DNA of 49,598 nt from Spirochaetes bacterium ADurb.Bin215 (GCA_002070025.1 MWCL01000011.1:1-49598); one strand, 5' to 3'. Positions 33,245-41,564 are shown, counted from the stretch's first letter. Notes: generated by a model not told the origin, from the sequence alone. A program made the numbers and translations.

Positions 33245-35680
33245 ATGAGCAGTACAATCGGCGTCATGATCAATCACATGGGCGGCGCAAAACTTCCCTA
33301 TGAGCGGAGCTTTGCCCGGTCAGTAGCCGATGTTGCCAGAGATCATGACAGCCGGGTTATCTTCTACACCGGCGGCTTTTACAACACTCCGACCCAGTTT
33401 GAAGGCCGTCACAATTTCATTTTTGACCTGATCAGCTCCGATAAACCCGACGGACTAATCGCTCTCTCGTCCCTCCTGGGCGAATTCTGCCCCAAGGAAG
33501 ATCTGTATTCATTATTGAATTCATTCTCACCAATTCCCATCGTCAGTGTCGGCATTGACGTTCCCGGTATTCCGAGTGTTCTCATCAATAACTACGAAGC
33601 TATGCGCTCAGTCATGGAGCACATCTTTGCCGAACATGATCCGCAACAAGTCGTATACATCGGCGGACCGCCAAACGGCTACGAGGCACAGGAACGGAAA
33701 CGTGCATTCCTGGATGTTATGAAGGAAAATTCCCGAAAAACAAATCCCTCCCTCATATTTCAGGGCAGATACATCAGGGCGTCGGGTTGCAAGGTAGCCC
33801 TTGAGCTTTTAGCGAACCGGATGCCGTTCGACACGGTCGTGTGCGCCAGTGACGAAACCGCACTCGGATTCATGAGTTGTGCTGCCGAAAATGGACTCAT
33901 TGTACCCCGTGATTACCGGATCACCGGATTCGATGATCTTGACCAAGCCACACTTTATGATCCTCCGCTGACCACTGTTCGACAGGATATCTATTCGGCA
34001 GGCGCTCAGGCAACGTCAATCCTCCACGACATGATCGCAGGACGTAAGCCCGTAATGACAACCAGAATTCCTACACCCCTTGTTGTACGAGACAGTTGTG
34101 GTTGTACCGGCGGCGCAATTCCTGATCTGAACGAAATCAAGTCACTGAAAGAAACAATCCTTTCCCTTAAACGGGATTCTGCCATCCGGGATCAGGAAGA
34201 GTATGACCTGACCAACATAAGTGAAGGACTGATCAATACCAATACCGAAGCGGAGCTGTGCGCCATTCTCGACAGCAAGCTGCCCGCCCTGCGGGAAATA
34301 AAGCGCTGCACCCTCTGCCGGTATAAACAGACCGATACCGGTCCCCGCCTCCAGCCCTTTTTGAAGTATATCCAGGAAGAAGGTGCGTACCTGTGCAGCA
34401 ATGAACCCTGGAAGGAAACCTCTTCGTCGGGAACCGAAGACTCATCGGTACTGCGGGTCATGGAATCCCTGAATTTTGGCACCAAGATTCTCGGGGTTAT
34501 CATATTTGAATGCACTACCATACCCTATACGGCGTTCGGGTTCTTGCGCAAACAACTCAGCCAGACCCTGCAGCACATTCACACTTTTTCACGCATCGCC
34601 GAGCTCAACACAAATCTCGCAACCGAAGTTGAACACTTGTCGTCATTGAGAATTATTGACCAGGCCATTACAGGTGTTCATGACCGGACAATGCTCCTCA
34701 ATGTGCTCATGTCCGAAATTCTAACACAGCAAAAGGCGGACGGAATCATCATCTCGCTCATTGACCCGGCAGGATCGACACCGATAGTAGCCGCATCACG
34801 GGGCGTCAGAAATCTTTTCCCCGACGATGAACGCCCGATAGCAGTAACTCCCCTGTTTGTACCTGACCTCACAACCAAAACCGGTGATGACATTGACAAT
34901 GAACGACAGATCCTGTTTGCCGAGGAGGACTACACCGGGTACTGTCGCGTACCCCTCTCGGTGCATGGAGAAGTCAACGGAATCCTTGAACTCTTTACCC
35001 GGCGACCGCTTCCTGAAGGATCCGGTTGGCGGCATTTTCTTGAAACACTCGCAGGCCAGGCGGCTATTGCCATTGAAAATGACCGACTCGTTCATGGTTT
35101 GAAGCGGGCGAATACCTGTTTACGCGAATCATATAACACCACCATTGAAGGGTGGTCACGCGCGCTCGACCTGCGTGATCATGAAACCGAAGGACACTGT
35201 ATCCGTGTTGCCCAGATGAGTGTACGCCTCGGCCGCAAGCTCGGACTTGACGAACACGATATTGAAAATCTCTACCGCGGAGCCCTGCTCCATGATATCG
35301 GAAAGGTTGGAATACCCGATTCAATTCTCCTCAAACCCGGACCGCTCACCCATGAAGAACGGACAATCATGAACAAGCACCCCAAATATGCACATGACCT
35401 GCTCGCGCCCATAGAATTCCTCCTTCCCGCGCTTTCCGTACCCTGGTGTCACCATGAAAAGTGGGATGGTACCGGCTATCCGCAAGGACTCAAGGGAAAG
35501 GAAATTCCCCTGTTCGCCCGAATTTTTGCCGTAATTGACGTATGGGATGCCCTTTCGAGCGAACGACCGTATCGGGGACCCTGGGAAAGAGAAAAAGTTG
35601 TTGCATACCTCCGCGCGGAATCCGGAACCCACTTCGATCCGGATGTAGTGAACGCGTTTCTGGAATTTCTTCCCGAATAA
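33245..35680 (+). CDS. LacI-like sensor/GAF/HD-GYP cyclic-di-GMP phosphodiesterase
   Basis: An 811-residue cytosolic signalling protein without membrane segments. Residues 1-280 are a LacI/PBP-type ligand-binding domain (STIGVMINHMGGAKLPYERS, GLIALSSLLGEF, YIGGPPNGYEAQERK, TGFDDLDQATLYDPPLTTVR) with no DNA-binding head. A helical linker, a region of unknown type, and a GAF-like domain (about 490-625) follow. The HD-GYP domain (about 640-811) has HDIGKVG at residue 683 and HHEKWDGTGYP ending with the GYP near 744-746. All metal and signature residues are kept, so c-di-GMP hydrolysis is expected. I infer a sugar or small metabolite tunes c-di-GMP. The upstream frame from 33209 overlaps the promoter and is not used. 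Confidence 0.9.
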   Translation: MSSTIGVMINHMGGAKLPYERSFARSVADVARDHDSRVIFYTGGFYNTPTQFEGRHNFIFDLISSDKPDGLIALSSLLGEFCPKEDLYSLLNSFSPIPIVSVGIDVPGIPSVLINNYEAMRSVMEHIFAEHDPQQVVYIGGPPNGYEAQERKRAFLDVMKENSRKTNPSLIFQGRYIRASGCKVALELLANRMPFDTVVCASDETALGFMSCAAENGLIVPRDYRITGFDDLDQATLYDPPLTTVRQDIYSAGAQATSILHDMIAGRKPVMTTRIPTPLVVRDSCGCTGGAIPDLNEIKSLKETILSLKRDSAIRDQEEYDLTNISEGLINTNTEAELCAILDSKLPALREIKRCTLCRYKQTDTGPRLQPFLKYIQEEGAYLCSNEPWKETSSSGTEDSSVLRVMESLNFGTKILGVIIFECTTIPYTAFGFLRKQLSQTLQHIHTFSRIAELNTNLATEVEHLSSLRIIDQAITGVHDRTMLLNVLMSEILTQQKADGIIISLIDPAGSTPIVAASRGVRNLFPDDERPIAVTPLFVPDLTTKTGDDIDNERQILFAEEDYTGYCRVPLSVHGEVNGILELFTRRPLPEGSGWRHFLETLAGQAAIAIENDRLVHGLKRANTCLRESYNTTIEGWSRALDLRDHETEGHCIRVAQMSVRLGRKLGLDEHDIENLYRGALLHDIGKVGIPDSILLKPGPLTHEERTIMNKHPKYAHDLLAPIEFLLPALSVPWCHHEKWDGTGYPQGLKGKEIPLFARIFAVIDVWDALSSERPYRGPWEREKVVAYLRAESGTHFDPDVVNAFLEFLPE

Positions 35681-35793
35681 TGCTACCGTCGATTTGACAC
35701 CCTGTCACTTTCCGGCAAAAAATAACAGGCATACTGGACAAGAACTGCAGTATGGTTTCCATGAGATGATCCGCACACCAGGGAGAGAGAACT

Positions 35794-36684
35794 ATGGACT
35801 GGACTGCACGACTGAACGAAGCATTGGGTTACATGGAAGACAACCTGGAAGGAACGGTTGAAATTGAAGAAGCAGCACGACTGGCCAACTGCTCGCTCTT
35901 TCATTTTTGCCGCATGTTCGAAGTTGTGTTCGGAACCGGACCCGCGGAGTATGTACGACGCCGGCGGCTCAGCCGGGCCGCACTTGATCTTGCCGCGGGC
36001 AAGGACAAGGTAATCGATGTCGCGCTCAGATACGGTTGGGAAAGTCCCGAATCATTTGCCAAGGCCTTCAGACGGTGTTTCGGCATTACGCCTTCAGAGG
36101 CGCGCCAAAACGACATCGAACTGGAAACCTGGCCTCCCATCCAGCTGGCGGTCATTCTCAAAGGAGACAAGACCATGAAGTACCGAATCATTGAAAAGGA
36201 CACGATTGAACTCGCCGGCGTTTCGTTGCGCACCACCAACACCGACGGGGAAAACATGAAGGTGATCCCGGAATTCTGGCAAGAGAACTCTTCAAACGGA
36301 ACCGCCACGGCGATCGGAAAAAACTGCGGTTCCATGGGTATGTTCGGCGTTTGTTACGACTACAACCCGAAAGACAATTCTTTCGCCTATGCCATCGCCG
36401 TGGAAAAGGGCGACCACGCATTAACCGACTTTCCCGGGGGAAGCGTAACCATCACGATTGATCCGGCAACCTACGCAGTATTCGAGTCCCGCGGACCCAT
36501 GCCCGGTGCCATCCAGGCGGTCTGGAAACAGATCTACTCGGAATGGTTCCCCGCTTCCGAGTACGAACATGCCGGAACGCCGGATTTCGAGCTCTATCCC
36601 GAACAGGAGGATCCCTCCATTGACGATACGAGCGAAAAGTATCGATGCGAAGTCTGGATCCCGATAAAGAAGAAGGGTAAGTAA
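35794..36684 (+). CDS. AraC-family regulator with GyrI-like effector domain
   Basis: A 296-residue regulator. Residues 1-110 hold the AraC double helix-turn-helix at the N-terminus (VEIEEAARLANCSLFHFCRM; VIDVALRYGWESPESFAKAF). Residues 130-296 are a GyrI-like/bacterial effector-binding domain (DTIELAGVSLRTTNTDGENM, FGVCYDYNPKDNSFAYAIAV, PATYAVFESRGPMPGAIQAVW). This is the SoxS/Rob-like order seen in drug- or stress-responsive activators. A strong terminator follows. No target gene is evident alongside, and the ligand is unknown. Confidence 0.93.
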   Translation: MDWTARLNEALGYMEDNLEGTVEIEEAARLANCSLFHFCRMFEVVFGTGPAEYVRRRRLSRAALDLAAGKDKVIDVALRYGWESPESFAKAFRRCFGITPSEARQNDIELETWPPIQLAVILKGDKTMKYRIIEKDTIELAGVSLRTTNTDGENMKVIPEFWQENSSNGTATAIGKNCGSMGMFGVCYDYNPKDNSFAYAIAVEKGDHALTDFPGGSVTITIDPATYAVFESRGPMPGAIQAVWKQIYSEWFPASEYEHAGTPDFELYPEQEDPSIDDTSEKYRCEVWIPIKKKGK

Positions 36685-36691
36685 GGAAGAC

Positions 36692-36715
36692 AAGCCGGCG
36701 TAAGCCGGCTTTTTT
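36692..36715 (+). terminator. Terminator after the AraC-GyrI gene
   Basis: AAGCCGGC and GCCGGCTT (36692-36699 and 36704-36711) form a perfect 8-bp stem with a GTAA loop, and a T-run follows. It lies 7 bases after the stop codon. Confidence 0.93.
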
Positions 36716-36717
36716 AT

Positions 36718-36736
36718 ACTGCTACGAAAATTGTTG
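36718..36736 (+). repeat. Single copy of a dispersed ~22-bp repeat
   Basis: ACTGCTACGAAAATTGTTG is identical over 19 bases to 47593-47611 and closely related, in inverse orientation, to the three tandem units at 41496-41564. It directly follows a terminator. Function unknown. Confidence 0.75.
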
Positions 36737-36785
36737 GCGATTCAGCCCCTCTCCCGGTACACTATAGGGGTGAGGAGGTTATAGC

Positions 36786-37220
36786 ATGCCGACAGTGTAT
36801 GAACTTTCTGACTTTTTCGAACGCTACACTACAGAAATCGCCGTTCTTGCAGGGTTTTCAGTACTGCTCTTCTTTCTCGCCCTCTTCGGTTTGCCCCTCA
36901 TTATCATTGCCATACCGGCAAACTACTTTGTACGACCGAAGAATCACCGCCTGGACCGCTATGGGCATCCGGTAGTTACCGCTATTCTCCTCGCGGCAAA
37001 GAACATTCTCGGTCTGGTGTTCATCGTTATCGGAATCGTACTGCTGTTCATGCCCGGTCAGGGCCTTCTGGCAATTTTCGCCGGTATCATGCTGCTGAAT
37101 TTTCCCGGCAAACGCCGGTTGGAGCTTGCCATCATCTGCCGACCGTCCATAAGCCGCGCCATCGGCTGGATCCGGAGCCGCGCCAAAAAGCCGCCCCTCA
37201 TTCTTCCCGACGAATGCTGA
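36786..37220 (+). CDS. PGPGW-type small membrane protein
   Basis: A 144-residue membrane protein. Two hydrophobic blocks (VLAGFSVLLFFLALFGLPLI and the region ILGLVFIVIGIVLLFMPGQG with LLAIFAGIMLLNFPGKR) are separated by a short basic loop. The MPGQG-LLAIFAG-LLNFPGKR signature matches the putative PGPGW transmembrane family. GAGGAGG precedes the ATG. No function is established for this family. It is transcribed alone and converges on the second SPL gene, 9 bases away. Confidence 0.82.
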   Translation: MPTVYELSDFFERYTTEIAVLAGFSVLLFFLALFGLPLIIIAIPANYFVRPKNHRLDRYGHPVVTAILLAAKNILGLVFIVIGIVLLFMPGQGLLAIFAGIMLLNFPGKRRLELAIICRPSISRAIGWIRSRAKKPPLILPDEC

Positions 37221-37229
37221 CAGGAAGAT

Positions 37230-38471
37230 TCACACGACTGCGAGTGACCCGTAGTCAAAATCCGCGCCATCTTTGAGAACCGCCGAAGCAAGTGACGCAA
37301 GCCGGTCATTTTCCAGAATGGCGGCCAATGACCGCTCCCCGCCGGTACCCGTCAGCAAATCCCCAAATCGCTCATCGAGTATCCGTGTGAGCGGAAAGGG
37401 GTCCGACGACACCACCGGTATCCGCTTCCGGCGGAGCGCCGTGCGCTCACCCGAAAGCCAGCGGGCATACCGGTCGGTGGCCGCCCTGAGCGGCCGGGTG
37501 TCCACGCCCCGGAGCGAGTACAAATGTTGCATATGGCAGAACAGAACAAAGAGCGCATCGGGCTTTGAGAGGAGACGGTTGTATACACTGTACGGAATCC
37601 GCTGCGCAAGGCCAAACTGACGGCCCAGCCGATCGAGCCGGGCGTGAAACGGCGCGGAGCGCTCTGTACGGGGCATGCCGGACTGCCGGTTTTCTCCATA
37701 GAGCGTATCGTAGTCCGCACGGAGCGCGGGATAGTGTTCGTCAACAAGAGAGAGAAACAAATCCTTCTGGCAGCCGGGGCGCAATGTGAGCCCGCCGGGA
37801 TACACAAAGTCCGCGCCCGCGTCCTTTGCTGCGGCAAGCACTGCGGTAAAGGATTCGTCCGAATCGGAAATGCCCGGACACAGGGGCATGGCCATGACAC
37901 CGGACGAAAACCCGCGCGCCTTCGCCTCACGGACAACGGCAATCCGCCGGTCCGGCGTGCTCGCGCCCGGTTCAAGGCGTGCGGCGTCAGTCCCGTTGAC
38001 CGTAGTTACCGTTACAATCACGAGGGCGTGCGGAAACCGTGCCAGTACATCAAAATCGCGGAGGATGAGGTCGCTCTTGGTCAGGATGACTATGGGCACG
38101 CCGGTTTCCACGAGCGCTTCCAGAGTGCGCCTCGTGAGGCCCAGTTCCCGTTCAAGCGGCTGGTACACGTCGGTGACGCCGGAGCCGATACAGATGGCCC
38201 CGTATTCGCGGGCGGTAAACCCCGCGCCGGCATCGCGCGCCGCGAGCTCCGCGAGATTCTGCCGCACGGCGATATCCCGCGCGAAGTCGCCCTCCACATA
38301 GTACTTTTCCGCACGACCATCGCAGTACATGCAGCCGTGACCGCAGCCGCGGTACGGCGCGAGCGCGCGATACAACGACACCAGAAAAGCATCCGGAAGC
38401 GGCGCGCGTGACAGGCAGGTTTTTGCCTCGATGGAAGAGTAGGGGATTGCGGAAGGAACCGGACTCGTCAT
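37230..38471 (-). CDS. SPL-family radical SAM protein (Rv2578c/PA0069-like)
   Basis: A 413-residue radical SAM protein. Cys43, Cys47 and Cys50 (CGHGCMYC) form the iron-sulphur site; with LAPYRG just before and IGSGVTDVYQPLERE, ILTKSDLILRDFD and MAMPLCPGISDS after, this is the SPL-like family, longer by a C-terminal domain of ~130 residues than the paralogue at 4683-5492. The start is placed at ATG 38471 (MTSPVPSAIPYSS); the frame continues to 38513 but that part overlaps the neighbouring toxin-antitoxin control region. Neither ribosome site is strong. The substrate is unknown. Confidence 0.85.
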   Translation of the reverse strand: MTSPVPSAIPYSSIEAKTCLSRAPLPDAFLVSLYRALAPYRGCGHGCMYCDGRAEKYYVEGDFARDIAVRQNLAELAARDAGAGFTAREYGAICIGSGVTDVYQPLERELGLTRRTLEALVETGVPIVILTKSDLILRDFDVLARFPHALVIVTVTTVNGTDAARLEPGASTPDRRIAVVREAKARGFSSGVMAMPLCPGISDSDESFTAVLAAAKDAGADFVYPGGLTLRPGCQKDLFLSLVDEHYPALRADYDTLYGENRQSGMPRTERSAPFHARLDRLGRQFGLAQRIPYSVYNRLLSKPDALFVLFCHMQHLYSLRGVDTRPLRAATDRYARWLSGERTALRRKRIPVVSSDPFPLTRILDERFGDLLTGTGGERSLAAILENDRLASLASAVLKDGADFDYGSLAVV

Positions 38472-38510
38472 GCCGATGATGATACCAGTCCCCGGGCGCT
38501 TGTGCAATAT

Positions 38511-38551
38511 CATGCATTATGCTTGCTTTTTCATGCATAATATCGTATCAT
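38511..38551 (+). promoter_or_regulatory. Promoter and operator of the second toxin-antitoxin pair
   Basis: TTGCTT (38523-38528) and TATCAT (38546-38551) are 17 bp apart. CATGCATTAT (38511-38520) and CATGCATAAT (38532-38541) are near-identical direct repeats 21 bp apart, two helical turns, and ATTATGC/GCATAAT form an inverted repeat across the -35. Likely autorepression site. Confidence 0.65.
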
Positions 38552-38573
38552 AGAATAAGGAAAGGAGGATGCC

Positions 38574-38852
38574 ATGGCCATACTCCAGGTACGGGATATT
38601 GATGACCGGCTCTACCAGCATATCAAGACCTCGGCAAAACAACGGAACCGTTCCATCAGTCAGGAAGTTATCACCATACTCGAAGAGCATCTCAACGCCA
38701 CAAACCGGGAATACCGAAACACAACACACGAATTTCTTTTAATGGAAGGATCCTGGAAAGACGAGCGGCCGGCCGCCGAGATTGCAGCGGACATCAGGGC
38801 TGATCGCCGGAATTCACGCCGCTTTGGATATACCGATGGCTTTTTTGATTGA
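38574..38852 (+). CDS. vapB: FitA/VapB-type ribbon-helix-helix antitoxin
   Basis: A 92-residue antitoxin. The N-terminal AILQVRDIDDRLYQHIKTSA and KQRNRSISQEVITILEEHL form the ribbon-helix-helix DNA-binding dimer typical of FitA-like antitoxins (an Arc-type fold distinct from the first pair's antitoxin). The rest is a charged toxin-binding tail. AAAGGAGG precedes the ATG. It overlaps the toxin gene by 17 bases. The promoter carries paired ATGCAT repeats. Confidence 0.9.
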   Translation: MAILQVRDIDDRLYQHIKTSAKQRNRSISQEVITILEEHLNATNREYRNTTHEFLLMEGSWKDERPAAEIAADIRADRRNSRRFGYTDGFFD

Positions 38853-39246
38853 TACCGACATCATCATTTACAGCCTCAAGGGGGACGCCCGGGTCAATCG
38901 GTGGCTACGGAAGAATGATACCATACCCAAAGAGATTTCAGTCATCACCTACGGAGAACTGATCTACGGAGCGCGAAAATCACAACATCCGGAAAAAAAT
39001 TTGGCGACGGTCAAACGCATCGGTGAGATCTTTCCGGTAGTGGAAATCAGCAAGGGAATCATGGAAGTTTTTGGAGAATTAAAATCCCGCCTGGAAAAAA
39101 CGGGAGCCAGGCTTGATGACATGGACAGTATCATCGCGGCAACCGCACTCTACATGAACCATACCCTGGTAACGAACAATACGAAACATTTCTCCCGAAT
39201 ACCGGACCTGGTTCTTGAGGACTGGAGAAAAGAGCCGAACCCCTGA
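38836..39246 (+). CDS. vapC: VapC/FitB-type PIN-domain toxin
   Basis: A 136-residue PIN-domain ribonuclease. The acidic ligands are in FLIDTDIIIYSLKG, SVITYGELIYGARKS, and ARLDDMDSIIAATAL, with VTNNTKHFSRIPDL closing the fold; all four positions are kept. The start at 38836 (ATGGCTTTT) is chosen because the PIN fold begins there; the frame is open further upstream only inside the antitoxin gene. It is held inactive by the preceding antitoxin. As in most VapC proteins the target would be a structured RNA. Confidence 0.92.
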   Translation: MAFLIDTDIIIYSLKGDARVNRWLRKNDTIPKEISVITYGELIYGARKSQHPEKNLATVKRIGEIFPVVEISKGIMEVFGELKSRLEKTGARLDDMDSIIAATALYMNHTLVTNNTKHFSRIPDLVLEDWRKEPNP

Positions 39247-39274
39247 GACTTCAGCTCTTTTCTGACCAGTCGCC

Positions 39275-40465
39275 TCACTCCCCGTTCACGATTACAACAT
39301 CACGTTTCAGTGTGCTGCCAGCGCTCGTCAGGATAGTTGAAACACCCCGTGGCACCGCCCACTCGGGCGAACGAGGTGAAAGGACAATCCATGTCTGCGC
39401 GGCATCCGACTCAACCGACACGGTTCCAGTCACCACCCGCTTTTTCCCGGCGATGGAAAGAGAAAACTCCGTTTCGGTATTTCGCGATCCCTCTCCGCCG
39501 GAAACACGCACCGGAGATTTGAAATCAACAAGGAAGGTCATATCCGGATCATCGTTGGTACAGGCGACGGAAAGAAGACCGAGGCGGTTTCCGTCTGCTA
39601 CACAGCGAAGAACGCGGTCCGGCCCTTCGATATACACGGAAGACCCGTGCCGTTCGGTAATTGTCCACTCCTGCGGTACCCCGTCTTCCATGAATACCCA
39701 TTTCTCTCCGGGAACAAATTGACCCGGGACACGGGTGAATTCAATCTGTGAAGACCCCGCACGAATTACCGCAATGCGCATGTTTTCGGAGTAATATCCC
39801 TTGTATCCGGTAAAAAAGGGCGCCGCGTCCACCAGGATCGGAATGGTACACTGTACACCGTCAAAGGCGATGAAGCTTTCTTCGCCGGCAAGGGAACTTC
39901 CCTCACGGAACATTACCGGAAGCGACGTGTCGGGAGAATGATGTCCCGGATCAACAAGCCCGCCGTATTTGCGCAGGGGTGCGGACGTCGCCACAAGGAA
40001 AAACTCTAGCGACTCACCCTTCTTTGTTTGAAACGAAAGCGACACCGACGGAGCCTTTTTTGTTCCTGCCCGCTCATACGTCATGGCTGCGTACAACCGT
40101 TCGCGTTCAACACCACTGCCGTTGCCCGGGACCGTGAAATCTTCCGTATTGAAGTAGTCCGTCTGGCTCTGGTCATGGCGCGTCACCACCGCCCGGATCT
40201 CGAGCTCGGGCGTTTCACGGATAAACGCTTCCACCGCCTCGTATTCCGGGTGGCCCTCAAACGTCAGCATCACATGGTAATCATACCGCTCATAGTGAAT
40301 ACTGAACGGCTGGGGCAAAAAGGCGCCGGCCGCCGCGGGGGTACCAGCTCCCGCGGGGTGCCCAACTGTCGCAGTGTCTTCGGCCGCCGCGGGGTGTCGA
40401 CCTTCAGCGCACAGAACCGCTAAAACCATCGAACAAAGCACACACACCATCAATTTTGTTTTCAT
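39275..40465 (-). CDS. Secreted protein of unknown function
   Basis: A 396-residue protein with a signal peptide (KLMVCVLCSMVLAVLCAEG) followed by an Ala/Pro/Gly-rich linker. The mature part is beta-rich with no motif I recognise. It has FSIHYERYDYHVMLTFEGHP, a SLSFQTKKGESLEFFLVA strand pair, and a C-terminal Ig-like stretch (VSVESDAAQTWIVLSPRS). Its ATG overlaps the stop of the winged-helix regulator gene (TGATG), with GAAGGA upstream. It is the last gene of a three-gene operon. Function unknown; probably periplasmic or surface. Confidence 0.75.
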   Translation of the reverse strand: MKTKLMVCVLCSMVLAVLCAEGRHPAAAEDTATVGHPAGAGTPAAAGAFLPQPFSIHYERYDYHVMLTFEGHPEYEAVEAFIRETPELEIRAVVTRHDQSQTDYFNTEDFTVPGNGSGVERERLYAAMTYERAGTKKAPSVSLSFQTKKGESLEFFLVATSAPLRKYGGLVDPGHHSPDTSLPVMFREGSSLAGEESFIAFDGVQCTIPILVDAAPFFTGYKGYYSENMRIAVIRAGSSQIEFTRVPGQFVPGEKWVFMEDGVPQEWTITERHGSSVYIEGPDRVLRCVADGNRLGLLSVACTNDDPDMTFLVDFKSPVRVSGGEGSRNTETEFSLSIAGKKRVVTGTVSVESDAAQTWIVLSPRSPEWAVPRGVSTILTSAGSTLKRDVVIVNGE

Positions 40466-40785
40466 CAATCCATTTCCTTCAATGTTCCGATCAGCGATTC
40501 CAGATTCGCCACATAATCGCGAAGTGCCGCACGTCCCTTGTCGGTAATGGACTGCACGGTCACCGGTTTCTTTCCTTCGAACCGTTTGACCACCGCGATC
40601 AGCCCTTCCTCTTCCAGCTTCGCGAGATGCCGGCTCAGGTTCCCGTCCGTCGCGCCCGTCTTTTCCCGGATATAGGTGAATTCGGCCTCCTCCATTCCCG
40701 CGAGGAGACTCATGACCGCCAACCGGATCGGTGCGTTCATCAGAGAATCATAGGACCGGTAATTATACCTGTCGTCCGTATTCAT
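40465..40785 (-). CDS. Winged-helix transcriptional regulator (HTH_34-like)
   Basis: A 106-residue regulator of the MarR/ArsR-like HTH_34 group. SLMNAPIRLAVMSLLAGMEE, FTYIREKTGATDGNLSRHLA (recognition helix) and GLIAVVKRFEGKKPVTV (wing) match closely. The C-terminal helix LRDYVANLESLIGTL mediates dimerisation. The start at 40785 overlaps the upstream membrane-protein stop by one base. A 9-bp inverted repeat covering the operon's -10 is its likely operator, suggesting autorepression of membrane protein, regulator and secreted protein together. Confidence 0.9.
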   Translation of the reverse strand: MNTDDRYNYRSYDSLMNAPIRLAVMSLLAGMEEAEFTYIREKTGATDGNLSRHLAKLEEEGLIAVVKRFEGKKPVTVQSITDKGRAALRDYVANLESLIGTLKEMD

Positions 40786-41405
40786 CAGCGGCCGCCTTTC
40801 CTCTTGCGCACGAAGAGGATGCAGCCGGGAATGAATGAACAGACAAAAGTCGCCGCCGCGAGCACCGCACCGGCGCTCTGAATTGTCGCCAGAGAAATAC
40901 CGATCGCGGCCGCCCACCAGAGCAGGGCGAAAAGGGAAAACCACCGAAGAGAAATGACGGTTCCGTAGACCCAGTACGCGAGACCGAGAATGACCGCGAT
41001 CATTGCCATAAACGAAACAGATACTGCGGACTGCGAAAGATACAAAATGACAAACAGCACGCCAACTGCAACCAGATTCCCGATCCAGAGGGCGCTCGAA
41101 ACGTTGTCCGCGTATCGGGAAGCTCCGGTTGCCCGGGGAGTACGTACTCCCGCCACAACCGAGACGACCGCACCCGCTCCGCACAACACCGGCCAGAAAA
41201 GCCGGTAAAACAACGAGTCAAAACCCGCTCGGGGTGCAATCAGCGAAAAGGCGACGAATCCTGCCGGGATTAAGAGCCCCCAAAAGATGAAATGAAACCC
41301 CGAATCCTCGAGTTTCCGCTGACCCTGTTCCAGAAACGACTTGATGGTCTGGATATCCTGCATCGCCTGATCCCGGTTCATGTCCCGGTTTTCACCGTCT
41401 TTCAT
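40785..41405 (-). CDS. Integral membrane protein, unknown function
   Basis: A 206-residue protein with a soluble N-terminus (NRDQAMQDIQTIKSFLEQGQ, helical) followed by about six hydrophobic segments, including FHFIFWGLLIPAGFVAFSLI, LFWPVLCGAGAVVSVVAGV and VGVLFVILYLSQSAVSVSFM. It ends with a basic tail (RKRKGGR). AGGAGG precedes the ATG. Such proteins are found next to HTH_34 regulators, but I know of no assigned role. It is the first gene of the operon and its control region holds the 26-bp operator. Confidence 0.85.
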   Translation of the reverse strand: MKDGENRDMNRDQAMQDIQTIKSFLEQGQRKLEDSGFHFIFWGLLIPAGFVAFSLIAPRAGFDSLFYRLFWPVLCGAGAVVSVVAGVRTPRATGASRYADNVSSALWIGNLVAVGVLFVILYLSQSAVSVSFMAMIAVILGLAYWVYGTVISLRWFSLFALLWWAAAIGISLATIQSAGAVLAAATFVCSFIPGCILFVRKRKGGR

Positions 41406-41437
41406 ATACTACCTCCTGTAGGTATCGCAAAGCGCTT

Positions 41438-41488
41438 TGTTTTGTAAAGTGCTATACAAAACATAGCTCACTATTAACAGCCTGTCAA
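41438..41488 (-). promoter_or_regulatory. Promoter and inverted-repeat operator of the winged-helix operon
   Basis: On the minus strand, TTGACA (41488-41483) and TATGTT (41465-41460) are 17 bp apart. TGTTTTGTA and TACAAAACA (41438-41446 and 41455-41463), a perfect 9-bp inverted repeat with an 8-base centre, overlap the -10 and the start region. Probable binding site of the regulator encoded in the same operon. Confidence 0.75.
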
Positions 41489-41495
41489 GAGAATT

Positions 41496-41564
41496 CTTTC
41501 AACAATTTTGGTAGCAGTCTTTCAACATTTTTGATAGCAGTCTTTCAACATTTTTGATAGAAGT
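41496..41564. repeat. Three tandem 23-bp repeats
   Basis: Units 41496-41518, 41519-41541 and 41542-41564 all read CTTTCAACA followed by (A/T)TTTTG and then (A/G)TAG(C/A)AGT. They differ at only one to three bases and have a period of exactly 23. They lie between the two divergent promoter regions. Related units occur at 36718 and 47593 in the opposite orientation. No spacers, so not CRISPR. Confidence 0.85.

Noticed and set aside
41496-41564. CRISPR array
   Set aside because: Units are directly abutting with no spacers and there are no cas genes in the window.
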